DNA of 50,595 nucleotides, from positions 1 to 50,595 of the forward strand of contig JAPFCR010000011.1 of NCBI GenBank assembly GCA_026169375.1, written 5' to 3'. Position 1 is the first letter of the stretch; each line of letters opens with the position of its first letter. This document shows positions 29,502 through 39,388 of the stretch, one piece after another. The notes beneath the pieces are model-generated. The model searched no databases and was not told the origin of the DNA. It worked only from the letters and a program-made list of their open reading frames with translations. Source of the DNA: Sporosarcina sp. GTDB taxonomy: Bacteria; Bacillota; Bacilli; Bacillales_A; Planococcaceae. A program made the position numbers and the translations under genes.

Positions 29502-29914
29502 TTTTGTCTCTTCCCTTTCACTTCGTATGTTCTTGTTGGGATAAAGTGGAGCTTCAATCAGTAACGAATTTCCACTGATTCAGGCGAACACAAGCTAAGA
29601 GCGTCATGTACTGTGACAACGCTTGTATGAGCAACGTCATGTTGACCCCCCAAACAATCGGGCTTTTATGGACAGTTCATCTTCCGTCTATCCTTAGCAT
29701 TTTCATTTAAGCTCCGGGGTGGATGTCTTATGACATACAGGAAACACTTAATACCGACGAAAGCACAAGCACGTGGCGATTTTAATCGGCTGGCCCGTTA
29801 ATAGCGAGGTTGTTGCATCGCGATACTATCAACCATGCCCCGTTACATAAACGACTATTCGGCATTTTCCGAAAATACTATGCCATTTTCTAAGAATCGG
29901 CGACGACCACTAGA
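29502..29914 (-). other. Structured non-coding pth-ctc spacer
   Basis: About 410 bp without a convincing gene and visibly richer in G/C than other spacers here. It holds many short hairpins: AATCAGT/ACTGATT (29556-29580), ACAAGC/GCTTGT, ATGTC/GACAT, GGTTG/CAACC around a GATCGC-like palindrome, GGCAT/ATGCC near 29860-29883, and a long-range ACCCC/GGGGT pairing. A 28-codon open frame exists at 29554-29640 (minus) but has no family resemblance. A structured RNA, a dispersed repeat or a decayed element are possible; orientation is assumed from neighbours. Confidence 0.45.
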
Positions 29915-29950
29915 AACAGAAAAGAGGCGCACGGATTGCCCCGTACGCCA
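29915..29950 (-). terminator. ctc terminator
   Basis: GGCGTACGG/CCGTGCGCC on the minus strand, with a short loop, is followed by TCTTTTCTGTTT. It lies just past the ctc stop codon. The T-tract is interrupted, so strength is uncertain. Confidence 0.7.
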
Positions 29951-29969
29951 TGTAAAAATTTATAATTGA

Positions 29970-30608
29970 TTACTCTTCTTCTGCATCAGCTTCGCCAATT
30001 ACTTCTGGCTCTGCGCTTCCTGCTTCAGTTACTTCATCAAGTGCTTCTAATTCTTCCTCACTACGTGGTGCCGAAATCGTTACAAGTGCATAGTCATCCT
30101 CGCTCACGATTTCAAATTTAGATTTCTCACGGATATCAGCAACAGTGATTGTATCGCCAATCTCTAATTCAGATACATCGATGTCAAATGTTTCTGGAAT
30201 GTCTGCTGGGTTAACTTTAATGTCTAACTCCCAGTTAGGTTGCTGGATTGTTCCACCTTCTTTTTCGCCTACTGATTCGCCAATTAGGTTAATTTGAACA
30301 CTTACTTCTAGTTCTTCAGTCATATCAATTTCTAGTAAGTCAGCGTGCGTGATGTCACCTTTTAAAACATCGGCTTGGTATTCGTTTAAAACAACGTTAA
30401 TTTTCTTGTCATTTAGTTTAAGTTGGAAAACACCGTTTCTACCTACTTCACGTAGAATTTTAATTAATTCACGCTCGTTAATTGAAATAGAAGTTGCCTC
30501 TGTTTTATAACCGTAAACAACCGCTGGAATTTCTCCTGAATTTCTTAATTCTTTAAGAGTAGATTGCTTTTTCGCAATTCTCTCCTGTGCTTGTATAATC
30601 GAACTCAT
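29970..30608 (-). CDS. ctc: Ribosomal protein bL25, Ctc (TL5) form
   Basis: Binds 5S rRNA in the 50S subunit; in Bacillus it is a general stress protein. The 212-aa protein has an N-terminal L25 domain (about residues 1-90, with EIPAVVYG) and a C-terminal TL5 beta domain (about 98-185: IDVSELEIGDTITVADI). A Glu/Ala-rich acidic tail follows. ATG 30608 (MSSIIQAQERIAKKQ) has AGGTGA 8 nt upstream; a start at 30620 is less likely. It follows prs as in B. subtilis. I find no clear sigma-B promoter upstream. Confidence 0.95.
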   Translation of the reverse strand: MSSIIQAQERIAKKQSTLKELRNSGEIPAVVYGYKTEATSISINERELIKILREVGRNGVFQLKLNDKKINVVLNEYQADVLKGDITHADLLEIDMTEELEVSVQINLIGESVGEKEGGTIQQPNWELDIKVNPADIPETFDIDVSELEIGDTITVADIREKSKFEIVSEDDYALVTISAPRSEEELEALDEVTEAGSAEPEVIGEADAEEE

Positions 30609-30718
30609 TTTTATAATCACCTTTCTCAGTAAACTATTCAGATTACATCTTTTTTTATAATTTATATCATACTATATAATACTTTTAATTACTACGTTAC
30701 AGTATCTAAAAAAGCTTG

Positions 30719-31678
30719 TCAATCAAAGAGTGTGCTTACCGATTTATTTTCAAACACGCGAATAATTGCATCAGCTAATAATTTAGCAATCGATAACTGC
30801 TTAACCTTCGGCGACTGTTTCTCATCTTCTAACTCAATTGTGTTCGTCACAACGAGTTCTTTTATTTTCGAGTTATCAATACGTTCAATTGCGGGACCTG
30901 ACAAAACTGGATGCGTACAGCAAGCGTATACTTCTTTTGCACCGCTCTCGATCAGTGCGTTTGCTGCAATTGTAATTGTTCCAGCAGTGTCAATAATGTC
31001 ATCGATTAAAATTGCAGTTTTTCCTTCAACTTGACCTACAATGCTCATCACTTCAGCTACGTTTGGACGTGGACGACGTTTATCAATAATTGCTATTGGT
31101 GCTTTCATGCGATCTGCCATTTTACGAGCACGTGTTACACCGCCATGATCTGGTGAAACGATAACTAATTCATCTTTTGAGAAACCTTTTTGCTCAAAGT
31201 AATCTGTCAAAATAGGTTCAGCCATTAAGTGGTCGATTGGGATATCGAAAAATCCTTGAATTTGTGGCGCATGAAGATCAATTGCAATGACGCGCGTTGC
31301 CCCCGCCGTTTCAAGCAAGTTTGCAACAAGTTTAGCTGTAATTGGTTCACGAGATCTTGCTTTACGGTCTTGACGCGCATATCCGTAATATGGGTTTACG
31401 ATATTAACTGTACGAGCTGAAGCTCTCTTCAATGCGTCAATCATAATGAGTAATTCCATTAAGTTCTCATTTACAGGATTTGACGTTGATTGAATGACGT
31501 AAACATCACAGCCACGGATACTTTCTTCAATGTTAATTTGAACCTCTCCATCGCTAAAGCGAGTCACTGAGCATTGACCGAGTGGAACGCCTATTTCATC
31601 AGCAACTTCCTTCGCCAATGGTTCGTTAGAGTTCAAAGAGAAAAGCTTCAATTTTTGATTCGCATACTGATTAGTCAT
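30719..31678 (-). CDS. prs: Ribose-phosphate pyrophosphokinase
   Basis: Makes PRPP from ribose 5-phosphate and ATP, feeding purine, pyrimidine, His, Trp and NAD synthesis. The 319-aa class I enzyme shows [26 protein letters not shown], the His of [15 protein letters not shown], the flexible loop [13 protein letters not shown], and the PRPP motif [19 protein letters not shown] lies 6 nt before the ATG. It sits 17 nt after the glmU stop and is probably co-transcribed with it. Confidence 0.98.
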   Translation of the reverse strand: MTNQYANQKLKLFSLNSNEPLAKEVADEIGVPLGQCSVTRFSDGEVQINIEESIRGCDVYVIQSTSNPVNENLMELLIMIDALKRASARTVNIVNPYYGYARQDRKARSREPITAKLVANLLETAGATRVIAIDLHAPQIQGFFDIPIDHLMAEPILTDYFEQKGFSKDELVIVSPDHGGVTRARKMADRMKAPIAIIDKRRPRPNVAEVMSIVGQVEGKTAILIDDIIDTAGTITIAANALIESGAKEVYACCTHPVLSGPAIERIDNSKIKELVVTNTIELEDEKQSPKVKQLSIAKLLADAIIRVFENKSVSTLFD

Positions 31679-31695
31679 CGTGGTCCCCCTGTTTA

Positions 31696-33066
31696 TTAAT
31701 TGAGTTTAAATTTTGAAACGTAACCTTCTTTGTTTTCTTGTCGTGCTCTGCCAATTGCCAAAGCATCTGCTGGAACATCTTTCGTCACAGTCGATCCTGC
31801 CGCCACAAAAGCACCTTTTCCTATCTTTAGAGGTGCAACAAGATTTGCATTACATCCAATGAAAGCCTCATCTTCTACTGACGTTATATGTTTATTCTTG
31901 CCATCATAATTGACAACAATTGTGCCACAGCCAAAGTTTACATTCGAACCGACAGTTGCATCTCCGATATAGCTCAAATGGGACGCCTTACTGCCTTCGC
32001 CTAATGTAGATTTTTTTACTTCAACAAAATTTCCAATTCTTACTTCATTGCCTAATTCCGATTCAGGACGAATATGCGCGAACGGTCCTACCGTTGTACC
32101 TGTGCCTACTTTACTATCTCGTACAACAGATGAATTAATGGTCGTTCTATCACCAATTACACTGTTTGAAAGTTGACTATTTGGGCCTATGACACAACCT
32201 GAACCAATCATTGTTTTCCCTTCAATCATCGTACCAGGCTGTAATACAGTATCTCTACCTATTTCAGCATCTGCACTAATATACGTATTATCAGGACTAA
32301 TAATCGTTACGCCATTTCTCATATGCTCTTCAGCGATACGGAGCCTCATTACACGTTCCGCTTCAGATAAAACGACACGATCATTGATGCCTAGTGTTTC
32401 ACTGAAATCTTCAGTCGCATAGGCAGATACTAAAGCACCTTCCTCACGTAAAATACTAAGGACGTCTGGTAAGTAATACTCACCTTGTGCATTATTGTTC
32501 TTCACTTGTTTTAATGCTTCAAATAACGCTTGATTATCGAAGCAATAAGTTCCTGTGTTAATTTCCGTTACAGCTCGTTCTTCTTCTGATGCATCTTTAT
32601 GCTCTACATTTCGAAGTACTTCGCCCTTTTTTCCTCGAATGATTCGACCATATCCAGTCGGATCATCTGCAAATGCAGTCAGTATCGTTGCTTTTGCACC
32701 AATTTGTTCGTGATGCTTTATGAGCCTCTCCATCGTTGTTGAACGAATGAGGGGTGTATCACCACAAACAACAATTGTCGTTCCTTCTAGATTTTCTAAA
32801 AGAGAATCTGCTTGTTGAACAGCATGTGCTGTGCCGAGTTGTTCTGTTTGAAGTGCATACTCACTTGAACTTCCTAACGTTTCTTCAACTTTCTCTGCAC
32901 CGTGCCCAACAATCGTTACAATACGATCTGCACCGAGGTTTTTAATGTTATCTATTACGTGTTCAACCATCGGCTTTCCGCAAACAGGATGAAGGACTTT
33001 ATACAAATTTGACTTCATACGAGTTCCTTGACCTGCAGCTAAAACGATAGCGTATACATTCGCCAT
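31696..33066 (-). CDS. glmU: Bifunctional UDP-GlcNAc pyrophosphorylase / GlcN-1-P acetyltransferase
   Basis: Makes UDP-N-acetylglucosamine for peptidoglycan. The 456-aa protein has an N-terminal uridyltransferase domain ([39 protein letters not shown]) and a C-terminal left-handed beta helix of hexapeptide repeats with the catalytic region [22 protein letters not shown] (split) and [12 protein letters not shown] 33066 has GGAGG 7 nt upstream; an upstream in-frame start at 33093 is unlikely. It has its own promoter (33126-33154). The usual upstream gene spoVG is absent. Confidence 0.97.
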   Translation of the reverse strand: MANVYAIVLAAGQGTRMKSNLYKVLHPVCGKPMVEHVIDNIKNLGADRIVTIVGHGAEKVEETLGSSSEYALQTEQLGTAHAVQQADSLLENLEGTTIVVCGDTPLIRSTTMERLIKHHEQIGAKATILTAFADDPTGYGRIIRGKKGEVLRNVEHKDASEEERAVTEINTGTYCFDNQALFEALKQVKNNNAQGEYYLPDVLSILREEGALVSAYATEDFSETLGINDRVVLSEAERVMRLRIAEEHMRNGVTIISPDNTYISADAEIGRDTVLQPGTMIEGKTMIGSGCVIGPNSQLSNSVIGDRTTINSSVVRDSKVGTGTTVGPFAHIRPESELGNEVRIGNFVEVKKSTLGEGSKASHLSYIGDATVGSNVNFGCGTIVVNYDGKNKHITSVEDEAFIGCNANLVAPLKIGKGAFVAAGSTVTKDVPADALAIGRARQENKEGYVSKFKLN

Positions 33067-33125
33067 TTTCTTTCCTCCATCAATGAGGGACAAAGATTAA
33101 TCCCTAACTAATCTTTTCTCTATTG

Positions 33126-33154
33126 ACTATAGCTGAAAACGCGCTTTTTTTCAA
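33126..33154 (-). promoter_or_regulatory. glmU promoter
   Basis: On the minus strand TTGAAA (33149-33154) and TATAGT (33126-33131) are 17 bp apart, about 60 nt before the ATG. With the ridA terminator upstream it makes glmU-prs an independent unit. Confidence 0.7.
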
Positions 33155-33319
33155 CTGTATACTAGTTGACAATCTGATTAAAATCTCCTATGTAGATTAC
33201 ACATGGTATCGTTTAACTCTATTCAGAAAAAGCACCTGTTGAGTTACGTTTTCTTCTGACCTATTCAAGCATCAAATTCACCTTACCACACGTATAGATA
33301 AACATTCCTCGTTGAACAT
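33155..33319. other. ridA-glmU spacer where spoVG is normally found
   Basis: The whole spacer from 33067 to 33381 is 315 bp and holds a promoter and a terminator. This leaves about 165 bp, too little for spoVG (about 97 codons). I see no remnant of SpoVG motifs in any frame. Confidence 0.6.
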
Positions 33320-33370
33320 AAAAAAGCGTCCAATCATCGAAATGCTCGATACAAATGGACAGCTTTTTTA
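33320..33370 (-). terminator. ridA terminator
   Basis: Stem AAAAGCTGTCCA/TGGACGCTTTT (one bulged base) with an inner ATCGA/TCGAT hairpin is followed by a T-run on the minus strand. It lies just past the ridA stop. Confidence 0.85.
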
Positions 33371-33381
33371 GTATATTTAAA

Positions 33382-33759
33382 TTAGTCATTCACAAGAGCG
33401 ATTGCTTCGATTTCAACACGCACATCTTTTGGCAATTTAGCTACCTCAACACATGAACGTGCTGGTGTATGATTCCCAAAATGTTTTGCATAAACCTCAT
33501 TAATCGCGGCAAAATCGTCCATGTTCGTAATAAAAACAGTTGCTTTTACTACTTGATCTAACGATGAATTTGCTTCTTTTAATACAGCTTTCAAATTAGA
33601 AAATACTTGCTCTGTTTCTTCTTCAATTGTTCCCTCTACAACTGAACCTTCTGCTGTTAATGGAATTTGTCCTGATGTGTAAACAAGACCATTGACTACT
33701 ACTGCTTGTGCGTAAGGACCAATTGCCGCCGGCGCTTGATCTGTTGCTACGTATTTCAT
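33382..33759 (-). CDS. ridA: 2-iminobutanoate/2-iminopropanoate deaminase RidA
   Basis: Hydrolyses reactive enamine/imine intermediates from PLP enzymes. The 125-aa protein (B. subtilis YabJ) shows [36 protein letters not shown], the substrate Arg in [23 protein letters not shown] (split) and length typical of the Rid family. Of three tandem ATGs the third (33759) has GGAG 7 nt upstream; the first overlaps the purR stop as ATGA. YabJ has been linked to purine regulation in B. subtilis, in line with the purR-ridA pairing. Confidence 0.95.
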   Translation of the reverse strand: MKYVATDQAPAAIGPYAQAVVVNGLVYTSGQIPLTAEGSVVEGTIEEETEQVFSNLKAVLKEANSSLDQVVKATVFITNMDDFAAINEVYAKHFGNHTPARSCVEVAKLPKDVRVEIEAIALVND

Positions 33760-33761
33760 CA

Positions 33762-34589
33762 TCATGCTCCACCCTTCTCAAAATAATTCCCTTCACTCAG
33801 TTCAATTGTACGACTTTTCTCATTTACTTTGCAAAGTTTTACAAGTGATAAATAATCATCGATAAAAACTTCTTCATGATGCTCAGCTTCTACTAACACA
33901 GCAATCCCAGCAAGTTCACATTCGAACTCTTCCAGTAAATTTTTCATGCCGCGCATCGTTCCGCCCGCTTTCATAAAATCATCCGTTAATAACACTTTTT
34001 GTCCACTTTGCATAATTCTTTTGGACAAAACCATCTTTTGAATTCTGCGGGTTGAGCCCGATACATAGTTGATCGACACCGTTGAACCTTCCGTCACTTT
34101 ACTGTCTCGACGCACAATCACAACAGGGACATTTAAATACCTCGCAATAGAATGTGCAATTTGAATCCCTTTAGTTTCAACAGTCATCACAACATCTATC
34201 TCATGATGAGCAAACTTTGAAGCAAACACCTTCCCAATACGATCCATTAAATGCGTGTCGCCAAGTAAATCCGCCATAAATAAATAACCACCTGGTAGCA
34301 AACGCTCTTCCTCACCAATCTTTTCCATTAATTCAGACACAACTTTTCCGATTTCTTCTGAAGCCATTTGCGGAACATATTTCACTCCGCCGGCAGCGCC
34401 AGTAACAGTTAGTAATTGGCCCGCGCCTCTTTCTTCAAATGTTTCCTTAATAATTGTGACATCTTCACTAATTGAAGATTTTGCCGCCTGATAGCGATCG
34501 GAAAAAAATGTAAGTGGGATAAGCTCATGTGGGTGTTCTAACAGGTGGAGCGTTATATCAACTAATCGTTCGCTTCTTTTCCATTTCAT
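33762..34589 (-). CDS. purR: Purine operon repressor PurR
   Basis: Represses purine genes; PRPP relieves repression. The 275-aa protein has an N-terminal winged-helix domain (about residues 1-75) and a type I phosphoribosyltransferase-fold domain with the PRPP motif [13 protein letters not shown] near residue 205, as in Bacillus PurR. TAGGAG lies 8 nt before the ATG. An inverted repeat with a CGAA core (34602-34617) overlaps this leader and may be an autoregulatory site. It overlaps ridA at the 3' end and follows ispE. Confidence 0.97.
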   Translation of the reverse strand: MKWKRSERLVDITLHLLEHPHELIPLTFFSDRYQAAKSSISEDVTIIKETFEERGAGQLLTVTGAAGGVKYVPQMASEEIGKVVSELMEKIGEEERLLPGGYLFMADLLGDTHLMDRIGKVFASKFAHHEIDVVMTVETKGIQIAHSIARYLNVPVVIVRRDSKVTEGSTVSINYVSGSTRRIQKMVLSKRIMQSGQKVLLTDDFMKAGGTMRGMKNLLEEFECELAGIAVLVEAEHHEEVFIDDYLSLVKLCKVNEKSRTIELSEGNYFEKGGA

Positions 34590-34601
34590 ATAACCAACTC
34601 C

Positions 34602-34617
34602 TAAACACGAATGTTTA
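34602..34617 (-). promoter_or_regulatory. Candidate PurBox-like operator before purR
   Basis: TAAACA-CGAA-TGTTTA is an inverted repeat with 6-bp perfect arms and a central CGAA, the conserved core of the Bacillus PurBox. It lies just upstream of the purR Shine-Dalgarno site. The flanks match the PurBox consensus only partly. Confidence 0.4.
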
Positions 34618-34657
34618 CTCGTAGATTAACACAAACGTACGCATTTAAGCAAGAAAC

Positions 34658-35509
34658 CTATTCCCCGATTAGTCGAATCGCATAAACTTCTGGACAGAAT
34701 CCCTTCAGTCCATTATAAACTCTAGATACCTGCGCCTCATTTTCAACAAAACCAAATACGGTCGGACCACTTCCACTCATTAAAGCAGCATCTGCTCCGA
34801 ATTTCACCATTTGTTCTTTCAGCGTATAGACTTCCGGATAAAGCGACATCGTCACTGGCTCTAATGCATTTTCCAATGTTTTACACATCTTTTTATAATC
34901 TTTTGTTTCTAATGCTTCAATCATCGCTTTTGTATTAGGATGCTCTGCTTGTTCAACTTTGAAATCACCATAAACGCTTGCAGTGGACACTGATATTGCA
35001 GGCTTTGCTAAAATCACCCAACAATTAGGAGGTGACGGTATTTGTTCAATTTTCTCCCCTCGTCCCGTCGCAAGTGCCGTACCGCCGTGTACACAAAATG
35101 GAATATCCGAACCGATTTCAGCCCCCAGTTCCGCTAACCTCTCTAATGATAAGCCAAGATTCCACAAGCGATTTAATCCTCTCAGTGTCGCTGCTGCATC
35201 TGAGCTCCCGCCAGCTAATCCAGCTGCTGCTGGTATGCTTTTTTCAATCGTAATTTCAACACCTTTTGTGATATTATATGTATTCATCAAAATCTCCGCC
35301 GCTTGATAAGCTAAATTTCTTTGATCATTCGGGATAAAAGAATCTGAAGTTTTAATGATAATTTGACCGTGATTGATTGTCCTTAACGAAATACGATCTG
35401 CTAAGTCAACTGTTGTCATGACCATTTCCACTTCATGAAAACCATCAGGGCGTTTGTATAACACATCTAATGTTAAATTTATTTTTGCTGGTGCTTTCTC
35501 ATATAACAT
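34658..35509 (-). CDS. ispE: 4-diphosphocytidyl-2-C-methyl-D-erythritol kinase
   Basis: GHMP kinase of the MEP isoprenoid pathway. The 283-aa protein starts with [24 protein letters not shown], has the glycine-rich ATP loop [22 protein letters not shown] (split) near residue 95, [20 protein letters not shown] and the terminal [19 protein letters not shown] precedes the ATG. It lies between sspF and purR, as in B. subtilis. Confidence 0.97.
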   Translation of the reverse strand: MLYEKAPAKINLTLDVLYKRPDGFHEVEMVMTTVDLADRISLRTINHGQIIIKTSDSFIPNDQRNLAYQAAEILMNTYNITKGVEITIEKSIPAAAGLAGGSSDAAATLRGLNRLWNLGLSLERLAELGAEIGSDIPFCVHGGTALATGRGEKIEQIPSPPNCWVILAKPAISVSTASVYGDFKVEQAEHPNTKAMIEALETKDYKKMCKTLENALEPVTMSLYPEVYTLKEQMVKFGADAALMSGSGPTVFGFVENEAQVSRVYNGLKGFCPEVYAIRLIGE

Positions 35510-35605
35510 TGAGACCTCTCCAATTCTCCGTTACTTTGCCCCTATTTTATCATATAGTACGAAGATTGCACCCCTCTTTTCCAAACGGATCACAATTGGG
35601 GAAAG

Positions 35606-35652
35606 AAAAAGAACAGCCCAAAAGACAACAATCGTCTTATGAACTGTTCTTT
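35606..35652 (-). terminator. sspF terminator
   Basis: AAAGAACAG/CTGTTCTTT with an inner AAGAC/GTCTT stem is followed by TTTCTTTCC on the minus strand, between the sspF stop and the ispE start. Confidence 0.85.
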
Positions 35653-35685
35653 CTTTTTGTCAGCTTTCAATGAATGTTCGGTACT

Positions 35686-35871
35686 TTATCGCGTTTGATT
35701 CTCGTCTCCAAGTTGCTCATTCGCCATTTCAATCGCACGTTTAACCATATTTCCAGCATCCCGTGCTTTAATACCTCCCCAACCTTCTTGCTCGACAACG
35801 TCATAAAATCCGAGTTCTTTTGCAATCTCTTCTTTCAATTTCTCAGACATAATACTCCGTCTTCTCGCCAT
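35686..35871 (-). CDS. sspF: Small acid-soluble spore protein, alpha/beta type (SspF)
   Basis: DNA-binding protein made in the forespore that protects spore DNA. The 61-aa protein equals B. subtilis SspF in length. It has the alpha/beta SASP features [15 protein letters not shown] near residue 12 and [20 protein letters not shown] near residue 31. AAAGGAG precedes the ATG by 8-9 nt. It sits between veg and ispE as in B. subtilis, with its own terminator; sigma-G control is expected but not shown here. Confidence 0.95.
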   Translation of the reverse strand: MARRRSIMSEKLKEEIAKELGFYDVVEQEGWGGIKARDAGNMVKRAIEMANEQLGDENQTR

Positions 35872-35919
35872 TCGGTTTCACTCCTTTTCAGCTGACAATC
35901 CTAGGATGTGCAAAAAAAA

Positions 35920-35966
35920 TAAAAAAACACCTACCAAAGAAGAATTTTCTTCTTTAATAAGTGCCT
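35920..35966 (-). terminator. veg terminator
   Basis: AAAGAAG/CTTCTTT extended by a G.U-containing outer stem (CACTTATT with GGTAGGTG on the minus strand) is followed by TTTTTTTATTTT. It lies between veg and sspF. Confidence 0.85.
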
Positions 35967-36005
35967 CGAACTTAAAATGAAATTATAAAATAAATACTAA
36001 CAAGC

Positions 36006-36272
36006 TTATTTGACGATAAACTCCTGTTGCATATCACCGTCAATAATCGATATTTCAACGGCATCCGTTAAAATATCAGCATAACTGTAAGAAACTCTTT
36101 CAAACGAGTTCTCTTCCTGATCGAGTTCAACGACGAATACTGCACGATAGGTTTCACTCAAGACGCCTGTTCTTTCAATCGTTCTTCTTCGGCCACCGTT
36201 CACCTTTAAGTGCAAACGTTTCCCTAAATGAGAATCCAATAACTTCTTAATATCCGCTAATGTTTTTGGCAA
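36006..36272 (-). CDS. veg: Veg protein (biofilm regulator)
   Basis: Small, highly expressed protein that stimulates biofilm gene expression in B. subtilis. The 88-aa sequence has the family core [23 protein letters not shown] (split) and [24 protein letters not shown] (split), closely matching B. subtilis Veg. The start is a TTG with GAGGTG 8 nt upstream. The gene yabG, which lies between rsmA and veg in B. subtilis, is missing here. Confidence 0.95.
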   Translation of the reverse strand: MPKTLADIKKLLDSHLGKRLHLKVNGGRRRTIERTGVLSETYRAVFVVELDQEENSFERVSYSYADILTDAVEISIIDGDMQQEFIVK

Positions 36273-36441
36273 TTCGCTAACACCTCACTGTATAAACTAT
36301 AACACATTACATACAGGATGTCAAACCAAACAGATTATCTTAACAATCAACTCATATATTTGTCAATCCTTTTACTGCCGAAAAAAATATTTTTTACTAA
36401 ATGTCCCTGTTTTGCCATTTATATTACGATGAATTGTCATT

Positions 36442-37326
<885 letters not shown>

Positions 37327-37881
37327 TTACTTTTCCTCCTTATTGAGAACATCTATAGCTTCTGCTAACTGTTCTGGTGTAATTCTAAACATTTCAAGTC
37401 GTTTCTTTAATCCTTTTCCATTCACTTGCCCAATTTTAAGCAGTTCACTCAATCGCTCACGTCTTCTTCTTGCTTCTGGATGTCCGATAAACCCCGCATC
37501 CATTAAATCAACAAGAGAAACTTCGATGATTGACTGCTCTTCTACTGTATAGACTGCTTGAATCGCTTGGCGAATATCTTCATCTGTCGCATGTTCAATG
37601 CCGAGCCCTTTACCATTTTTAGCAATTGTTTTTTTCTTTTCTAAAAAAGCATGCTTAACCGTTGGTATTCGTTCTTCAATGATTGCTCGAATACGCCTTC
37701 CTGGATAATCAGGATCTGTAAATACGATTACGCCCCGAGTCTTTTCAGCGTGCTGAATTCTCTGTAAAATTTCTTCATCAATTGCAGAGCCATTCGTTTC
37801 AATTGTATCTGCATTCGTCGCCCGCTTCACTGCTACGGTATCTGCTTTCCCTTCTACTACGAGTATTTCTTTTATATTCAC
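37327..37881 (-). CDS. rnmV: Ribonuclease M5
   Basis: Matures 5S rRNA from its precursor by cutting both strands of a double-helical region, with help from a ribosomal protein. The 184-aa Toprim enzyme shows EILVVEGKADTVAVKRA (catalytic Glu about residue 10) and IVFTDPDYPGRRIR (DxD-type metal site). The C-terminal domain ends KEEK. The start is a GTG with GAGG 8 nt upstream. The 5S gene at the right edge is its expected type of substrate. Confidence 0.96.
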   Translation of the reverse strand: MNIKEILVVEGKADTVAVKRATNADTIETNGSAIDEEILQRIQHAEKTRGVIVFTDPDYPGRRIRAIIEERIPTVKHAFLEKKKTIAKNGKGLGIEHATDEDIRQAIQAVYTVEEQSIIEVSLVDLMDAGFIGHPEARRRRERLSELLKIGQVNGKGLKKRLEMFRITPEQLAEAIDVLNKEEK

Positions 37882-37985
37882 AATTATGTCCTCTTTCTAT
37901 TTCTTTTCTTTACTTACTTATTCTACTCCTTAGAACGGCTCCAGTAAAAGGAATGAATGCTTTTTTCAAATCGAACAAAGTAAAA

Positions 37986-38022
37986 AAATCCGCAGGTCAT
38001 GGTTACATTCCCTGCGGATTCT
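37986..38022 (-). terminator. yabE terminator
   Basis: AATCCGCAGG/CCTGCGGATT is a perfect 10-bp stem followed by TTTTTTTAC on the minus strand, immediately past the yabE stop. Confidence 0.88.
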
Positions 38023-38024
38023 TC

Positions 38025-39257
38025 TTAATTCATTACTTTTACTTTTACTTGACGTCTTCCAAAACTATAAGCTTCTTGCTTTGATGGCACGTGAAGGTCA
38101 ATTTTATTTCCTTTGATCGTGCCGCCTGTATCGCCTGCAATTGCATAGCCATAGTCTTCTACCCAAACTTTAGAACCTAACGGAATTACACGAGGGTCTA
38201 CAGCAATTACTTTTAAGTTTGGATTCGCATTTAAGTTAATACCTGTTGCTGTAATTCCAGTACACCCATTACAACCTGCTGTGTAAGCAGTTGCAGTTAC
38301 GTAAAACTCTTTGCCGCCTGCTGGTGCTGAATTATCACGAGAAACTGTCGTGTTAGTGGATACGTTCGTACCTGCATCTGCTACAACGAATTTTGTTCCA
38401 ACGGCTACAACTTGTTTTGTAGGTTCTTTTACTGTCTTCTCACTTAACAATGAACGAGAAACTTCTTTTCCGTTCTCTTTTACAATTTCATATTCACGAG
38501 CAATAACGCCTTTTTTACCTTCTTGAACGACTTTCTCGCGTCCTTTTAATAATGATTTATCACTCTTTGTTTCAATTGTAAACTTTTCTTCTTCTTGAAC
38601 AGTTGCCTTCTCTTTTTCTACACGAACAATTTCAACAACAGACCCTGGTTGAATCTCACTGTCTAAATTACCTTCTACTCTATCCAATTCATCTAATTCA
38701 ATTTCTTCTTGATTTAGAAAATCACCAATTGTAGTAGATATCGACCAATACCTTTGCTCTTCTCCACCGTCAACAAGCTTAAATTCATATGCTTTATCAA
38801 TCGTAATCTTATTTTCTTCGCCCAGTTGTTCAGTTAAAGCTGGACTCACTTTGTCATGCTTAGTGATTTCTACGTCCGCTTCTTCTAAAATTTCTTGAAT
38901 TTTATTTTTAGTTGTCCAAAGAGATGTCTCCTCTTCGTCAACAGTTATTGCAACTTCTTTTGATTGTTCCCACTGAACTGTTAAACCATTTTCAATCTTT
39001 GTATCGACTGAAGGTGATACAACATCATGTTCCGAAACTTTAATATCATTCGCTGCAAGCAGTTTACTCACTGTACTTGCATGCGTTTTGAGTTCTTCTT
39101 GTTCACCATTGACTGCAAGTGTAACGGTTTTTTTAGTACCTTCAAAAATTACTAAAGAAATAACCGCAACAAACAAGGTCAAAAATGTAATTGTAAATGC
39201 AATTCGTTTACTTTTTACTGACTTAAAGAACTGATTTTTCATGGTACTACTTTGCAT
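38025..39257 (-). CDS. yabE: Cell-wall protein YabE with ubiquitin-like, G5 and 3D domains
   Basis: Probable secreted or membrane-anchored wall hydrolase of the resuscitation-promoting-factor/Sps-like type. The 410-aa protein has a single N-terminal membrane segment (about residues 20-40), three DUF348-type beta-grasp repeats (about 44-100, 100-155 and 157-210), and a G5 domain (about 215-295). A Ser/Thr-rich linker and a C-terminal 3D domain (about 325-408) follow, with the aspartate motif GDTGGTIKGNKIDLHV. The ATG has GGGGG 9 nt upstream, and an ideal sigma-A promoter precedes it. Confidence 0.93.
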   Translation of the reverse strand: MQSSTMKNQFFKSVKSKRIAFTITFLTLFVAVISLVIFEGTKKTVTLAVNGEQEELKTHASTVSKLLAANDIKVSEHDVVSPSVDTKIENGLTVQWEQSKEVAITVDEEETSLWTTKNKIQEILEEADVEITKHDKVSPALTEQLGEENKITIDKAYEFKLVDGGEEQRYWSISTTIGDFLNQEEIELDELDRVEGNLDSEIQPGSVVEIVRVEKEKATVQEEEKFTIETKSDKSLLKGREKVVQEGKKGVIAREYEIVKENGKEVSRSLLSEKTVKEPTKQVVAVGTKFVVADAGTNVSTNTTVSRDNSAPAGGKEFYVTATAYTAGCNGCTGITATGINLNANPNLKVIAVDPRVIPLGSKVWVEDYGYAIAGDTGGTIKGNKIDLHVPSKQEAYSFGRRQVKVKVMN

Positions 39258-39286
39258 GAAAAAATTCCCCCTTTATCACTCGTGTG

Positions 39287-39315
39287 ATTATATAGGGTAC
39301 TTTTTTACCTGTCAA
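39287..39315 (-). promoter_or_regulatory. yabE promoter (full consensus)
   Basis: On the minus strand TTGACA (39310-39315) and TATAAT (39287-39292) are separated by exactly 17 bp, a perfect sigma-A consensus. The predicted leader is about 22 nt. Confidence 0.88.
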
Positions 39316-39388
39316 CCCTATAGACTTTTTTCATTCTATATAACTTAAGAATGTTTTGTATGCATAGTATGAGACTATAAATCTCTTT

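Noticed and set aside
29554..29640. 28-codon minus-strand open frame starting MTLLIQALSQY in the pth-ctc spacer
   Set aside because: Too short, no family resemblance, and it lies across hairpins that better fit non-coding sequence; only a GGGGGG at 5 nt favours it.
29502..29914. RNase P RNA, tmRNA or 6S RNA in the pth-ctc spacer
   Set aside because: None of their conserved cores (for example RNase P CR motifs or the tmRNA tag and tRNA-like ends) is visible.
30621..30718. Sigma-B promoter for ctc
   Set aside because: No GTTTAA / GGGTAT pair at proper spacing could be found in the prs-ctc gap.
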